64,000 nucleotides of DNA, taken from positions 124,001 through 188,000 of the forward strand of contig NZ_JADNYM010000006.1 in the NCBI RefSeq assembly GCF_015708085.1, read 5' to 3'. Origin of the DNA: Arthrobacter terrae (GTDB taxonomy: Bacteria; Actinomycetota; Actinomycetes; Actinomycetales; Micrococcaceae). The notes below the pieces were generated by a model. The model was given only the letters and a program-made list of their open reading frames with translations. It was not told the origin of the DNA and searched no databases. Positions 7,624 to 15,177 of this stretch are shown in pieces (position 1 is the stretch's first letter; every line of letters begins with the position of its first letter). A program made the translations under genes and the position numbers.

Positions 7624-8208
7624 TCAGATCGTGTGAACTCCGGCAGATCTGTTCTCTTCGGCGAGCCAGTGGTTGTAGTCCTCTTCCATCTGTTGAGGCG
7701 TTGTCAGGACGGACCCCGTGTTGAGGTCTTTGAGGAACGCAAGGATGCGCTGCTTCGGAGTTGGCTGTGGGTAGGAGGAGCTGGTGCCGTCGTTGATCGG
7801 GTACAGCCGGTACGTTGACGCCCAGGAACTTTCGAACAGGTCCCAGAGAGCGTTCCCCCGCGCATCAGTGCCGCCCATGCTGAACAGGTGGCCGAAGAAA
7901 CAATTGGTGGTGCCGTCAGCGGAGCGGACAGTGTCGATCTGCCAGTCCTCCTCGTCGGTGGCTTCCATGTATGCGATCACCGGATCCAAGGTCTCCAGCA
8001 GCAGAGCAGCCCACGCCCCGTCGGTCAGTTCCGGGCATTTATCCGCGTGGTGGATTTGACGGAGTGTTTTGGCCAACTGGTAGGGATGCTGGTCGCAGCC
8101 AGGGTGGACTTTACCGCCGTCAACGAGGCCACAATCCGCTTTCACGCACGCGCAGTCGTCTTCAATAGCGGTGCCATGACGGTCCCTGCCAACATGGAGG
8201 GAGCTCAT
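7624..8208 (-). CDS. Hypothetical protein, 194 aa, resembling the DUF6197 type
   Basis: It has several Cys and His near the N-terminus (DDCACVKADC, HPGCDQH). The central segment DGTTNCFFGHLF followed by YRLYPINDG recalls a conserved actinobacterial and actinophage family (DUF6197-like: W...N...C..GA), but I cannot confirm membership. Its ATG overlaps the upstream stop (ATGA). It is the last gene of a five-gene operon running from the P1 box at 9573-9583. No signal peptide is visible. Function unknown. Confidence 0.65.
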   Translation of the reverse strand: MSSLHVGRDRHGTAIEDDCACVKADCGLVDGGKVHPGCDQHPYQLAKTLRQIHHADKCPELTDGAWAALLLETLDPVIAYMEATDEEDWQIDTVRSADGTTNCFFGHLFSMGGTDARGNALWDLFESSWASTYRLYPINDGTSSSYPQPTPKQRILAFLKDLNTGSVLTTPQQMEEDYNHWLAEENRSAGVHTI

Positions 8209-8573
8209 TGCGCGTCACCATTCCAGACGTAGGTGGCTGTCCCGTCAGAATGCTTCGCCAGAACTTCGGCTGACGTATACGGCCAGCCGTCGCCTCCCGA
8301 GGTGGTCAGGAAGAACCATCCGGCCGGCATCCGGCGAAAGAACCGGGGAGAGCGGGTTTGGCCGGAGGTGATGACGGCGCGCACAACAGAGCCGATCGGA
8401 AGGGCGTCAAGTTCCTCCGGGGATTTCAGCTCGGCCTGGAGGAACACCCAGGAGTCGATGAGGCTGGATGCGACGTGCCGGTCCATGGGTGCAGGGAAGC
8501 TGCCTACGGGCAGTCCTGAGCGTCGGGAGTAGACGTTGGCGATCATTTGGGCGATGACACCGGAGGGGCTCAT
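8205..8573 (-). CDS. Hypothetical protein, 122 aa
   Basis: It begins MSPSGVIAQM. A C-terminal part reads GWFFLTTSGGDGWPYTSAEVL, a pattern typical of small actinophage proteins of unknown role. Both ends overlap neighbours by ATGA. No family or catalytic residues are recognised. Confidence 0.65.
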   Translation of the reverse strand: MSPSGVIAQMIANVYSRRSGLPVGSFPAPMDRHVASSLIDSWVFLQAELKSPEELDALPIGSVVRAVITSGQTRSPRFFRRMPAGWFFLTTSGGDGWPYTSAEVLAKHSDGTATYVWNGDAQ

Positions 8574-8923
8574 GCGACCCTCCTCAACGGCAAGCCTGCC
8601 GCCTTCGAAGCCCGGATCCGCAGGCGGCGTTCACGTTCAGCCATGAAAGAGCCCAGACCCGAGATTGTGTTTTCCAGATGCGCGTCTTTGCGTCCGTCCT
8701 TTAGAGTCGCCGTCTCAGCGGTGACGACGGGCTTGACCGGGCGCCGGGGCGTCTTGTTACGGTCAGCTGGACCATTGGGCTGGACGCAGGACTTGCATTT
8801 GCCGGAGTGGCCCCATGCCATGGTGCCCGGCATCTCTTTGAGGAGAACACCGCGGGGCCGCATGGGCCGGTTGCAGGAGCCACACGGGCTCTGGTTTTTC
8901 GGGCTTTCTGGGTTGATGCTCAC
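8570..8923 (-). CDS. Small zinc-ribbon protein, paralogue of 8940-9278
   Basis: The 117-residue product starts at a GTG (8923) with GAAAGAG upstream, 16 bases after the previous gene. It has a C-x2-C...C-x2-C zinc ribbon (CGSC and CKSC about 30 residues apart), with N-R-P-M-R-P-x-G and P-G-T between them, then a basic helical tail. The neighbouring gene has the same spacing and connecting motifs, so the pair arose by duplication. It probably binds nucleic acid or a protein partner. No family is named. A longer ORF extends upstream but would overlap the neighbour completely. Confidence 0.65.
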   Translation of the reverse strand: MSINPESPKNQSPCGSCNRPMRPRGVLLKEMPGTMAWGHSGKCKSCVQPNGPADRNKTPRRPVKPVVTAETATLKDGRKDAHLENTISGLGSFMAERERRLRIRASKAAGLPLRRVA

Positions 8924-8939
8924 AGTTCTGGGCTCTTTC

Positions 8940-9278
8940 TCAGCTGATCTGTTCGAGGAATTCGGTGATGGGGATGCGTCCTGCGCGGGTACCCACGGCG
9001 GGGACGTTGCGGCGGCGGCGTTCAGTTTCAATACCGGCACGCAGGCTGGCCAGGTAGCTGACCTGGCGGACCGGGATGAACCGGTCATCGGGGTCCTTCC
9101 CGCATGTTTGGTAGTCGCAGACCCGGCATTGGTTTTCTCCCCAGGACGGAAGGGTTCCGGGGTACTGGACTTCGCTGGTGCCGTCCGGGCGCATCTGGCC
9201 GTTGCAGTCTTTGCAGACGGTCAGCTCATTGGCGGGAGCTTCAGTGGTGTCCGGGGTGTTGACGAGTTGGAGGGACAT
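8940..9278 (-). CDS. Small zinc-ribbon protein, paralogue of 8570-8923
   Basis: This 112-residue protein has CKDC near residue 22 and CRVC about 30 residues later. N-G-Q-M-R-P-x-G, P-G-T and W-G lie between them, matching its neighbour. A helical region with ETERRRR follows. It sits in the middle of the 9530-7624 operon. The role is unknown. A zinc-stabilised DNA- or RNA-binding regulator is a reasonable guess. Confidence 0.7.
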   Translation of the reverse strand: MSLQLVNTPDTTEAPANELTVCKDCNGQMRPDGTSEVQYPGTLPSWGENQCRVCDYQTCGKDPDDRFIPVRQVSYLASLRAGIETERRRRNVPAVGTRAGRIPITEFLEQIS

Positions 9279-9281
9279 CGC

Positions 9282-9530
9282 TTAGATCTCCCGTGCCGTG
9301 TGTGCGTCGACCAGGACGCCGAGGGTTTTCCGGACTGGGGCTTCGAAGCCCTCAAGGGAGTGGTTATCACGGCGGTTGCAGTCTTCGCGCTCGTAACATT
9401 TTTCGTCGTGGAGCCGGCGGGCGATGACCAGAACGGACAGGTCGTTGACTGTCATGGCCAGCGGGGTTGCCTTGCCGGTCGGGTATGGGATGCAGGCTTT
9501 CCTGGCTGGTCGGCTGGATGCTTCGGTCAT
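9282..9530 (-). CDS. Hypothetical protein, 82 aa
   Basis: It begins MTEASSRPAR. AAGGAG lies eight bases before the ATG at 9530. It contains CYEREDCNRR, a possible metal site, and a C-terminal helix. It is the first gene after the P1 box at 9573-9583. Function unknown. Confidence 0.6.
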   Translation of the reverse strand: MTEASSRPARKACIPYPTGKATPLAMTVNDLSVLVIARRLHDEKCYEREDCNRRDNHSLEGFEAPVRKTLGVLVDAHTAREI

Positions 9531-9564
9531 TGCTGGCTCCTTCTCTGGGTCGGTTCTGCTTCGT

Positions 9565-9583
9565 TGCCTTCTATGTGTGCGGC
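9565..9583 (-). promoter_or_regulatory. P1 promoter (9530-7624 operon)
   Basis: GCCGCACACAT box (9583-9573), +1 predicted at 9565, 35-nt leader with AAGGAG. Confidence 0.65.
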
Positions 9584-9615
9584 TTCCGGAATAACCCTCC
9601 ACAGGACGCACAACA

Positions 9616-9642
9616 GCCCGCCCTGCCAGATGCAGGACGGGC
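9616..9642 (-). terminator. Terminator of the Bax1-like gene
   Basis: Stem GCCCGTCCTGC / GCAGGGCGGGC on the minus strand, directly before the next P1 promoter. The U-run is weak. Confidence 0.55.
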
Positions 9643-9661
9643 CGCGCGGGAAGCGGGTAGG

Positions 9662-10405
9662 TCAGTCGGAGCCGCGGAGCAGGGCGAGCAGCCGCAGTAC
9701 CTCAACGTAAAGCCAGACGATCGTGAGCATCAGTCCGAACGCGTTCCGCCATGACTCAGTCCTCGGTGCCCCGGTCTTCACATCATCTTCAATGACGGTG
9801 AAATCGACGATGAAGTTGAATGCCGCCATGAGCACTATGAGGAGTCCGACGACAACCCCGATGGGGATGCCGGTGCCTGGGATCTTCATGGAGCTAATGC
9901 CGAACGGTGTATTTACGACATGGAAAGCGACCAGGAGCAGGTTGATGATGGCGTAGATCAGGTATCCGACCATGGCGATCAGCAGGAACTTCATCATTTT
10001 GGGTGTGGCCCGGACATTGCCGAACTTGAAAACTGCCAAGGCCACCGCGAATACGGACAAAGTGGCTAGGACGGCCTGGACGACGATGCCTTCGAACCGT
10101 GCCTCGAAGACGGAGGATATGCCGCCCAAAGCCACACCTTCAAGGGCGGCGTAACCCAGGATGAGGGCCGGTGAAGGGGTCCGCTTGTAGATGGTCACGA
10201 AAGCCAGCACGGTAGCTACCGGAGCTCCGATAAGGGTCAGGTCGGGGTTGGCCCAGCCGATGGCGCCGCCTGCGAGCAGAAGTGCCAGGCAAAGCACGGT
10301 CTTCATAATGACGTCGTCGTACGTCATGGCGTCAACGGCGGCGGGCATCTGCACAGATCTGTAAGGCGGTGCTTTCTTTTTCTTTGTGAAGACGGGGTTG
10401 CTCAA
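9662..10405 (-). CDS. Bax inhibitor-1/YccA-family membrane protein
   Basis: This 247-residue protein starts at a TTG codon with GGAGA five bases upstream (MSNPVFTKK). It has a cytoplasmic N-terminus and seven hydrophobic segments from about residue 35 to the end, with the family-typical TYDDVIMKT start before helix 1. It matches the actinobacterial Bax inhibitor-1/YccA group, whose YetJ-like members are pH-sensitive calcium leak channels. The 63-nt leader contains a 12-bp perfect hairpin between promoter and start codon, hinting at leader-based regulation or mRNA protection. It is monocistronic. Confidence 0.85.
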   Translation of the reverse strand: MSNPVFTKKKKAPPYRSVQMPAAVDAMTYDDVIMKTVLCLALLLAGGAIGWANPDLTLIGAPVATVLAFVTIYKRTPSPALILGYAALEGVALGGISSVFEARFEGIVVQAVLATLSVFAVALAVFKFGNVRATPKMMKFLLIAMVGYLIYAIINLLLVAFHVVNTPFGISSMKIPGTGIPIGVVVGLLIVLMAAFNFIVDFTVIEDDVKTGAPRTESWRNAFGLMLTIVWLYVEVLRLLALLRGSD

Positions 10406-10433
10406 AGTTCTCCATTCAGCGGGTATTAGGACC

Positions 10434-10461
10434 GCCGGGCAGCTTCAGTAAGCTGCCCGGC
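10434..10461 (-). promoter_or_regulatory. Leader hairpin in front of the Bax1-like gene
   Basis: Perfect 12-bp stem GCCGGGCAGCTT / AAGCTGCCCGGC with a tetraloop. It lies between the predicted +1 (10468) and the TTG start. No U-run follows, so it is probably not a simple terminator. Confidence 0.6.
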
Positions 10462-10467
10462 GGGGTA

Positions 10468-10486
10468 CGTGGATCATGTGTGCGGC
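10468..10486 (-). promoter_or_regulatory. P1 promoter (Bax1-like gene)
   Basis: GCCGCACACAT box (10486-10476), +1 predicted at G10468. Confidence 0.65.
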
Positions 10487-10509
10487 AGCTGTGTCCGGGC
10501 TGCCCGCTC

Positions 10510-11466
10510 CTAGTCGCCGTAGTAGACCTCAAGTTTCAGATCCGGATCCCCGAAAGGCTGAATCGCGCGGGTGCCGCCCTGGGTGCTGCGCGGCGCTGAA
10601 CCGCGCGCGATGATGTCCGGGATCATGCCCTCAAATTTTTCATAGTTGCGCTGCCGGCCTTTGGTGGTGTCGATGTTGACGATGAAAGAGTAGGGGGTGT
10701 CCCGTGCCGGGCCGACCAGCGGATCATCCATCGGCTCGCCGCCGATTGCTGACCGGTTGGCGTACCCGATGACCCCGGAGAGTGCGTAAGCCTCCTCATC
10801 TGACAGAGGCCGGTTGGCCTGGAAGCGCATCGTATACGGATCGTTCGGATATTCGAGGACTTCCGAGCGGGTATACGTGCTGCCTGCGACGTTTACCCGG
10901 TCAAACACTTCACCGGCCTGGAGCCGAGGGTCTTCGGACGGCACGGGTGTCTCTTTCCCATCCGGGACGGGCTCGGACCGGAGCACATGCAGTCTCGTGT
11001 TGGTTCCCGGCACCGAGTAGACATCCGCTGCCGGGGTCTCGTACGGGTTGGCGGTGTGCCGTCCCATTGCTCCGTCGTCGAAGGCCTTCTTGAGCCTGCC
11101 GCGCAGGTATCGCTCGACATCTTCGGCCGCGTCTTGCTCGCCTGCGGCGCGGAGCGTATCCAGTGCGAACTGGAAGTTCGTCTCCTCCTTGGCGGTGTGA
11201 CCGTGGGTTTCGCGCCACACCTCATCGGCCATGTCCGCGACGTTCTGGTCCGAAAAGTTGCGGGACTGGTTGAGCCTGTCGGTGATCTCTTCTGTCATCT
11301 CCGGGCTGGTTGTCCGATGCCACGGGAGGGCGCCCAAGACTTCGGCGACGTATCCGGCATCGACCCGTGGCCCGCTGAGTGTGACGGATGGTTCGTCGTG
11401 GGTGGTGGCGGCGAACTGGCCGCCGACGGAAACGCCTTTAGGCTGGCGGGCTGATGGTGTGCTCAT
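10510..11466 (-). CDS. Tagged hypothetical protein A, 318 aa
   Basis: Residues 7-31 are the shared N-terminal peptide: RQPKG-V-S-V-GGQFA, then T-T-H-D-E-P-x-V-T-L. The rest is soluble, acidic and without a recognised domain. The C-terminal part (FIVNIDTTKGRQ, a beta-rich pattern) looks globular. The ATG at 11466 coincides exactly with the predicted +1 of a P1 box and no Shine-Dalgarno precedes it, so the mRNA should be leaderless. It is monocistronic. Confidence 0.75.
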   Translation of the reverse strand: MSTPSARQPKGVSVGGQFAATTHDEPSVTLSGPRVDAGYVAEVLGALPWHRTTSPEMTEEITDRLNQSRNFSDQNVADMADEVWRETHGHTAKEETNFQFALDTLRAAGEQDAAEDVERYLRGRLKKAFDDGAMGRHTANPYETPAADVYSVPGTNTRLHVLRSEPVPDGKETPVPSEDPRLQAGEVFDRVNVAGSTYTRSEVLEYPNDPYTMRFQANRPLSDEEAYALSGVIGYANRSAIGGEPMDDPLVGPARDTPYSFIVNIDTTKGRQRNYEKFEGMIPDIIARGSAPRSTQGGTRAIQPFGDPDLKLEVYYGD

Positions 11467-11484
11467 ATCCAGTCTGTGTGCGGC
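11466..11484 (-). promoter_or_regulatory. P1 promoter, leaderless start
   Basis: GCCGCACACAG box (11484-11474), 7 nt, ATG at 11466. A terminator lies only about 20 bp upstream, so the box must work as a promoter. Confidence 0.7.
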
Positions 11485-11495
11485 CGGACAGTAAA

Positions 11496-11531
11496 AGAGG
11501 CACCCCAGCGAAGTTCAGGGGCGCCTCTTTT
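11496..11531. terminator. Terminator after the beta-propeller lipoprotein gene
   Basis: Stem AAAAGAGGCACCCC / GGGGCGCCTCTTTTT. Confidence 0.8.
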
Positions 11532-11543
11532 TAGCTGTGAAAG

Positions 11544-12863
11544 TCAGGACGTCTTGTCGAGGGCGCCGTCTGACCAGTAAGTCCATGAATCGACAGCGCC
11601 GAGGGGGTGACGTTTGGTGGTGTCGGTGATGACTTTGCCGGTGGCAACATCCACGACCGGGTTCTGATCGGTGGTTTTCAGGTAGAGCTTGCCGTCATAA
11701 AGGCCGTCCACTTTGGCTGCCAGTTTGGTGGCCGTCGCCGCGTCCAGAGTGTATTTCGTTTCACCGGTCGCAGCGTCGGAGACAATGATCGGGGTCGGGT
11801 CAATGTATGCACCCTCCCCGAGGGCGACGACAAGCGTGCTCCGCGGGTCGACACCGAGGATGCGCTTCGGAAGTGTCACTGGGGCGCCTGTATGAGAGTC
11901 GAATGCCGCATCCGGGGTGCCGTTGAGACGGGTGTACCGGAATGCTTCAGATAACCCGGGAAGGAAGGCCCCAGGAACGCTGGACCCGATTGAAGGGTTG
12001 GTGCAGGGTGTTCCGTGGTCAATGTAGTCGACGCTGAAAAGATCCTTTCCTGTCTCAACGTCAATGCCCACAGCACGTGGGCATGTATACCCTTGCTGAG
12101 TTTTCCCTTTGCCTTCTTCTACGATGGTGAGTGCCCCGAAAACGTTGGCCATACTGTTCCCGGCGCGCTCCCACAGCTTCTGCCCGCTCATGATGTCGTA
12201 AGCAAAAGTCATGACGGGGATGTCGGGGCCGCCGATTTTGCTTGCGTCCTCCGAGAACGCTATGGCTGTACCGGAGGAGGATCCGGTCAGATTTTTGACG
12301 TTGTCCCTGCGATCCGCGCTGAGGACGTCGGTCTGTTTCACGACGGTTCCGGTTGTCGGGTCAATGGCTAGTAGGGCTGTCACATATTTTTCAGGGTTCA
12401 GCCCCGAGGCGGGCGCGCGGTATTCAACAGCTCCCGCAATCATAGGCTTAGCCTCGGTGCCGATGCTCGTGTACAGCTCTGTGGTGGTCTCCTTGCCCGG
12501 CAGTAACGTGGCCGCCGAAATTTTTATGGGTCCAGTACCGATGACGTAGAAGTCGGTCGATCCGGACGTCCAGCCATGCGGTTCCCCGAACTGCGGTTTG
12601 ACCAGGAAGTGCCCGAATGGGACGTAACCGTCCCCGGCGTTGGTGGCCGCCGCGAGGCTCGGGGTGGCCTTCGCTGTGGCCGTAGGGGTCATGGTGGGGG
12701 TCTGGGCCGTTGTTTTCAGCGGTGCGGCGGACACGGCCGCCGGCTCCTGGGTCACTGCAGCCTGCTGCGGAACAGCGCACGAGGTCAGCGTTGTCCCCGC
12801 CACGACGATGGCAATGATCGGTGTGATGGTCCGTGCTGTGCGTCGTAGCTTTTCCGTGACCAT
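11544..12863 (-). CDS. Lipoprotein with PQQ-like beta-propeller character
   Basis: This 439-residue protein begins MVTEKLRRTA. A hydrophobic core and lipobox LTSC (Cys about residue 29) are followed by a ~45-residue Thr/Pro/Ala linker. Repeated blade-like units follow, with phrases such as LLAIDPTTGTVV, AYDIMSGQKLW, GIDVETGKDLF, VDVATGKVI. These match PQQ/quinoprotein-type propellers that act as extracellular scaffolds. It should be exported by Sec and anchored outside the membrane. Unlike most genes here it has a classical SigA promoter, suggesting host-driven expression. It could be a surface or envelope-modifying factor. Confidence 0.8.
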   Translation of the reverse strand: MVTEKLRRTARTITPIIAIVVAGTTLTSCAVPQQAAVTQEPAAVSAAPLKTTAQTPTMTPTATAKATPSLAAATNAGDGYVPFGHFLVKPQFGEPHGWTSGSTDFYVIGTGPIKISAATLLPGKETTTELYTSIGTEAKPMIAGAVEYRAPASGLNPEKYVTALLAIDPTTGTVVKQTDVLSADRRDNVKNLTGSSSGTAIAFSEDASKIGGPDIPVMTFAYDIMSGQKLWERAGNSMANVFGALTIVEEGKGKTQQGYTCPRAVGIDVETGKDLFSVDYIDHGTPCTNPSIGSSVPGAFLPGLSEAFRYTRLNGTPDAAFDSHTGAPVTLPKRILGVDPRSTLVVALGEGAYIDPTPIIVSDAATGETKYTLDAATATKLAAKVDGLYDGKLYLKTTDQNPVVDVATGKVITDTTKRHPLGAVDSWTYWSDGALDKTS

Positions 12864-12891
12864 CGAACTCCCCTAAGTTAGCTGTTACTGG

Positions 12892-12921
12892 TTTATACGG
12901 GGCCGATTACGGCACTGTCAA
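12892..12921 (-). promoter_or_regulatory. Consensus SigA promoter of the propeller lipoprotein
   Basis: TTGACA (12921-12916), 18 nt, TATAAA (12897-12892). It contrasts with the P1/P2 boxes used elsewhere. Confidence 0.75.
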
Positions 12922-12968
12922 TGGATAGAGCCTTCAACGCGCATGTGTGACGTTTCGCAGGGGCAGGC

Positions 12969-13003
12969 AAAGAGGCGCCCCCGTATAGTACTGGGGCGCC
13001 TCT
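12969..13003 (-). terminator. Terminator after secE
   Basis: Stem AGAGGCGCCCC / GGGGGCGCCTCT on the minus strand followed by TTT. Confidence 0.8.
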
Positions 13004-13015
13004 GGAGGGCGGGTG

Positions 13016-13294
13016 TTAGTGATCGCCGGCTGGGCTGCCTTTGAACAACAGCGAGGACAGTGTGCCGAAGCCCAGATCGACCAGGGTCACGAACAGGATC
13101 ATAATGGCGACGAAAGCCACCACTGTCACCGTGTAGCGGAAAAGCTCATTGCGGGTCGGTGTGACGACTTTTCGCAGCTCCGCGATGACCTGGCGGGCAA
13201 ACAGCAGGATGGTCCCGAAGAAGCTTTTCTTCTTAGCTACGGGGGTCCGCGGGCCCGAGAGCGGCTTGTCCAGGTGGGTCAGGGTTTGTGTCAT
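13016..13294 (-). CDS. secE: SecE, preprotein translocase subunit
   Basis: This 92-residue protein shows the single-TM actinobacterial SecE arrangement. After a polar N-terminus comes the conserved amphipathic segment FARQVIAELRKVVTPTRNE, then one TM helix (TVVAFVAIMILFVTLVDLG). SecE clamps SecY and is essential for the export channel. The ATG at 13294 has AAGGAA upstream. An in-frame upstream start without a good ribosome-binding site was rejected. In chromosomes secE sits beside nusG. Here it is alone under a P1 promoter, and secG-secY lie 26 kb away, so this is an element-borne second copy. Confidence 0.92.
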   Translation of the reverse strand: MTQTLTHLDKPLSGPRTPVAKKKSFFGTILLFARQVIAELRKVVTPTRNELFRYTVTVVAFVAIMILFVTLVDLGFGTLSSLLFKGSPAGDH

Positions 13295-13346
13295 GAAAAC
13301 GATTCCTTGCGTTGAGGGTCCTGCCGACGGCAGGGGTGGGCGTGCT

Positions 13347-13365
13347 CGCGTCACATGTGTGCGGA
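13347..13365 (-). promoter_or_regulatory. P1 promoter (secE)
   Basis: TCCGCACACAT box (13365-13355), +1 predicted at 13347. Confidence 0.65.
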
Positions 13366-13564
13366 GAAGGCGATATGTCTCATCGGTCCACGTCCCTGCC
13401 TATAGAAGACCCGTGCCGCGCAAAAGATGAGGCGACCGCATCGGGCGTAAAGCGGCCGCCTATGAAAACACAGGTCTCCGTTACAACCGGGTGAGGCCTC
13501 GAGGGTTGCAGCTCTAGTCTTCGGTGATACGGACCCTGGCAGGCAGTACATGTGGACGGTACGA
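13366..13564. other. Non-coding gap upstream of secE
   Basis: No ORF with a ribosome-binding site is visible. One minus-strand frame reads GGRFTPDAVASS near 13450, a faint echo of the shared GGQFA peptide, which may be a decayed gene end or chance. Confidence 0.35.
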
Positions 13565-13601
13565 CAACGGCCTGCCATCCCGGAAGGAGGACAGGCCGTT
13601 G
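13565..13601 (-). terminator. Terminator after the tagged four-gene operon
   Basis: 10-bp perfect stem CAACGGCCTG / CAGGCCGTTG. The U-run is weak. Confidence 0.6.
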
Positions 13602-13611
13602 CCGTGCGCAG

Positions 13612-14340
13612 TTAGAGCGCGGAGGCGGCCTCGGCGCGGCCGGCCTCGTAGTCTGCCAGCTCGTCTTCGTCGAAGCAGTCAATGATGGCCGAAACGTCGC
13701 CTTCCAAACGCATGAGCAGGGTCCCGCCTTCAAGGACAGCAACGGGGGTGGCCTCCTGTTGCATAAGCAGTTCAGAGCCGACCAGATCGTTGCCGATCTT
13801 GTCGTTGTAGCCTTCAAGATCGTTAGTGACCAGGTCGAACATATCCATCGTCGCCAGTCCGGAGACCCAGCCATCCTCATTGACGCGGGCACCGATCTCA
13901 TAAGGGCTCAGCGGGGTATGCAGGACGGCGTCGGCGGGACGGTTATCCGGTAGCGCAGCGATCTTCTCGAACACTTCCGGGTCTTTTTCGACAGCCGCGT
14001 CCATAGCGTCCCGAACGTAGACCTCGAACGGGCCATCATGGTCAGGAACGAGGCCCAGGCGTGCTCCTGCGTGGAAGACTTCATCTGCCTCATAGCTGCT
14101 GTCGCTCAGGGCATCACGCTCCGCCGCGGTCATGGCGGCCAGGACGCGGCGGGCGTCAAAAGTGACTTCTCCAACGTTCTCGTCAGTGTCACCGACCAGT
14201 TTCTGCAGGACGACGGTGGCGTTAATGGGAGGCAGAGACGCAGCCGGGGTGAGTGACACAGTAGGTTCGGCGCGCGTGTCGGGGGCGAACTGGCCGCCGG
14301 TGGGAATGCCCTCAGGCTGACGGCAGGGAGAGATGCTCAT
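13612..14340 (-). CDS. Tagged hypothetical protein E, 242 aa
   Basis: It starts MSISPC and then the shared peptide RQPEG-I-P-T-GGQFA with an E-P-x-V-S-L end. The remainder is acidic and soluble with no recognised fold. It is the last of four consecutive genes that all encode tagged proteins (16776 to 13612), 21 bases after the previous stop. Its start has only weak ribosome-binding potential. Different bodies behind one N-terminus suggest a common destination, not a common activity. Confidence 0.7.
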   Translation of the reverse strand: MSISPCRQPEGIPTGGQFAPDTRAEPTVSLTPAASLPPINATVVLQKLVGDTDENVGEVTFDARRVLAAMTAAERDALSDSSYEADEVFHAGARLGLVPDHDGPFEVYVRDAMDAAVEKDPEVFEKIAALPDNRPADAVLHTPLSPYEIGARVNEDGWVSGLATMDMFDLVTNDLEGYNDKIGNDLVGSELLMQQEATPVAVLEGGTLLMRLEGDVSAIIDCFDEDELADYEAGRAEAASAL

Positions 14341-14361
14341 TTTTCTGCTTTCGGGTGGTGG

Positions 14362-15177
14362 TCAGTTGTTGGGGTCAAGGTTGATGTAGAGCTCGTCGGA
14401 GCCTTCGTCGTAGTCGACGTGCGGGTCCAGATAATTGTCTTGGAAGGCTTCGTCCGCAAGCCCGGTCACATCTACGTCCCCGACATTTCCGTGGATGTCT
14501 TCGACCCGGTCCAGCGTGAAGGTGGTGCCCTGTTCGACGTCGGTTGTGCGGTTCACATAGAGCCTGCCGAACTCCGGGTTGATGGCGAGCAGTTTCGCAG
14601 ACAGGTCACCGACGTATGCGCTGACAGCTTCAGCGTTGATCTGCTGTGCGTAGCCGACCTGGGCTCGGGCCTTGTCCATGCCGGTCAGATGTGAGAACGG
14701 ATCATTGGACGGCTCCGGGGAGGAACTGACCTCATTCCAGCGGTCGTGGATGGAGGCGAGGCTGAATACACCACTGTCCTTGACGAAGATTGCGTCAGTT
14801 TCAGGTGTGGCGTGCTGGTCGATGTTCCAGAACGGGTCGAAGCTGTCGGTGAACGCGCTGCTCTCTTCGCGGTTAACCGGGACGTCTTCACCCTGCCCGT
14901 CGTAGATGACGACGTCTCTGGCGCTGGAATTGCTGCGGGCATAGTTCACTTTCGCGAAAGCGTAGGCCGCTTCAGGGTGAGCTTCCTGCACCATCGTGGC
15001 CCAGGCGCTCTGTGCACGGGCCTCAAACTGGTCCTTGGCAGCCTGGTGATCTGTGGGGACTCCATCCGTGCTCGTGGGTGCCGGTAAGCCCAGGGTCACG
15101 GCCGGCTCGGAGTGAGTGGTGGCAGCGAACTGCCCACCGCTAGGTATGCCTTCGGGCTGGCGGCTAACGGTAGTCAT
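14362..15177 (-). CDS. Tagged hypothetical protein D, 271 aa
   Basis: It begins MTTVSRQPEG followed by GGQFA and T-T-H-S-E-P-x-V-T-L. The body is acidic, soluble and unrecognised. GGGAGGA lies six bases before the ATG at 15177, inside the end of the upstream gene (14-bp overlap). A longer frame continues upstream but only repeats the neighbour in another frame. Third gene of the tagged operon. Confidence 0.7.
   Translation of the reverse strand: MTTVSRQPEGIPSGGQFAATTHSEPAVTLGLPAPTSTDGVPTDHQAAKDQFEARAQSAWATMVQEAHPEAAYAFAKVNYARSNSSARDVVIYDGQGEDVPVNREESSAFTDSFDPFWNIDQHATPETDAIFVKDSGVFSLASIHDRWNEVSSSPEPSNDPFSHLTGMDKARAQVGYAQQINAEAVSAYVGDLSAKLLAINPEFGRLYVNRTTDVEQGTTFTLDRVEDIHGNVGDVDVTGLADEAFQDNYLDPHVDYDEGSDELYINLDPNN

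Noticed and set aside
8547-9710. 387-codon plus-strand ORF
   Set aside because: It runs opposite three coupled genes with ribosome-binding sites and zinc motifs and has shadow-like composition.
13366-13564. Tenth copy of the tagged-protein N-terminus (GGRFTPDAVASS)
   Set aside because: No start codon with a ribosome-binding site and no RQPKG part; too degenerate to call.
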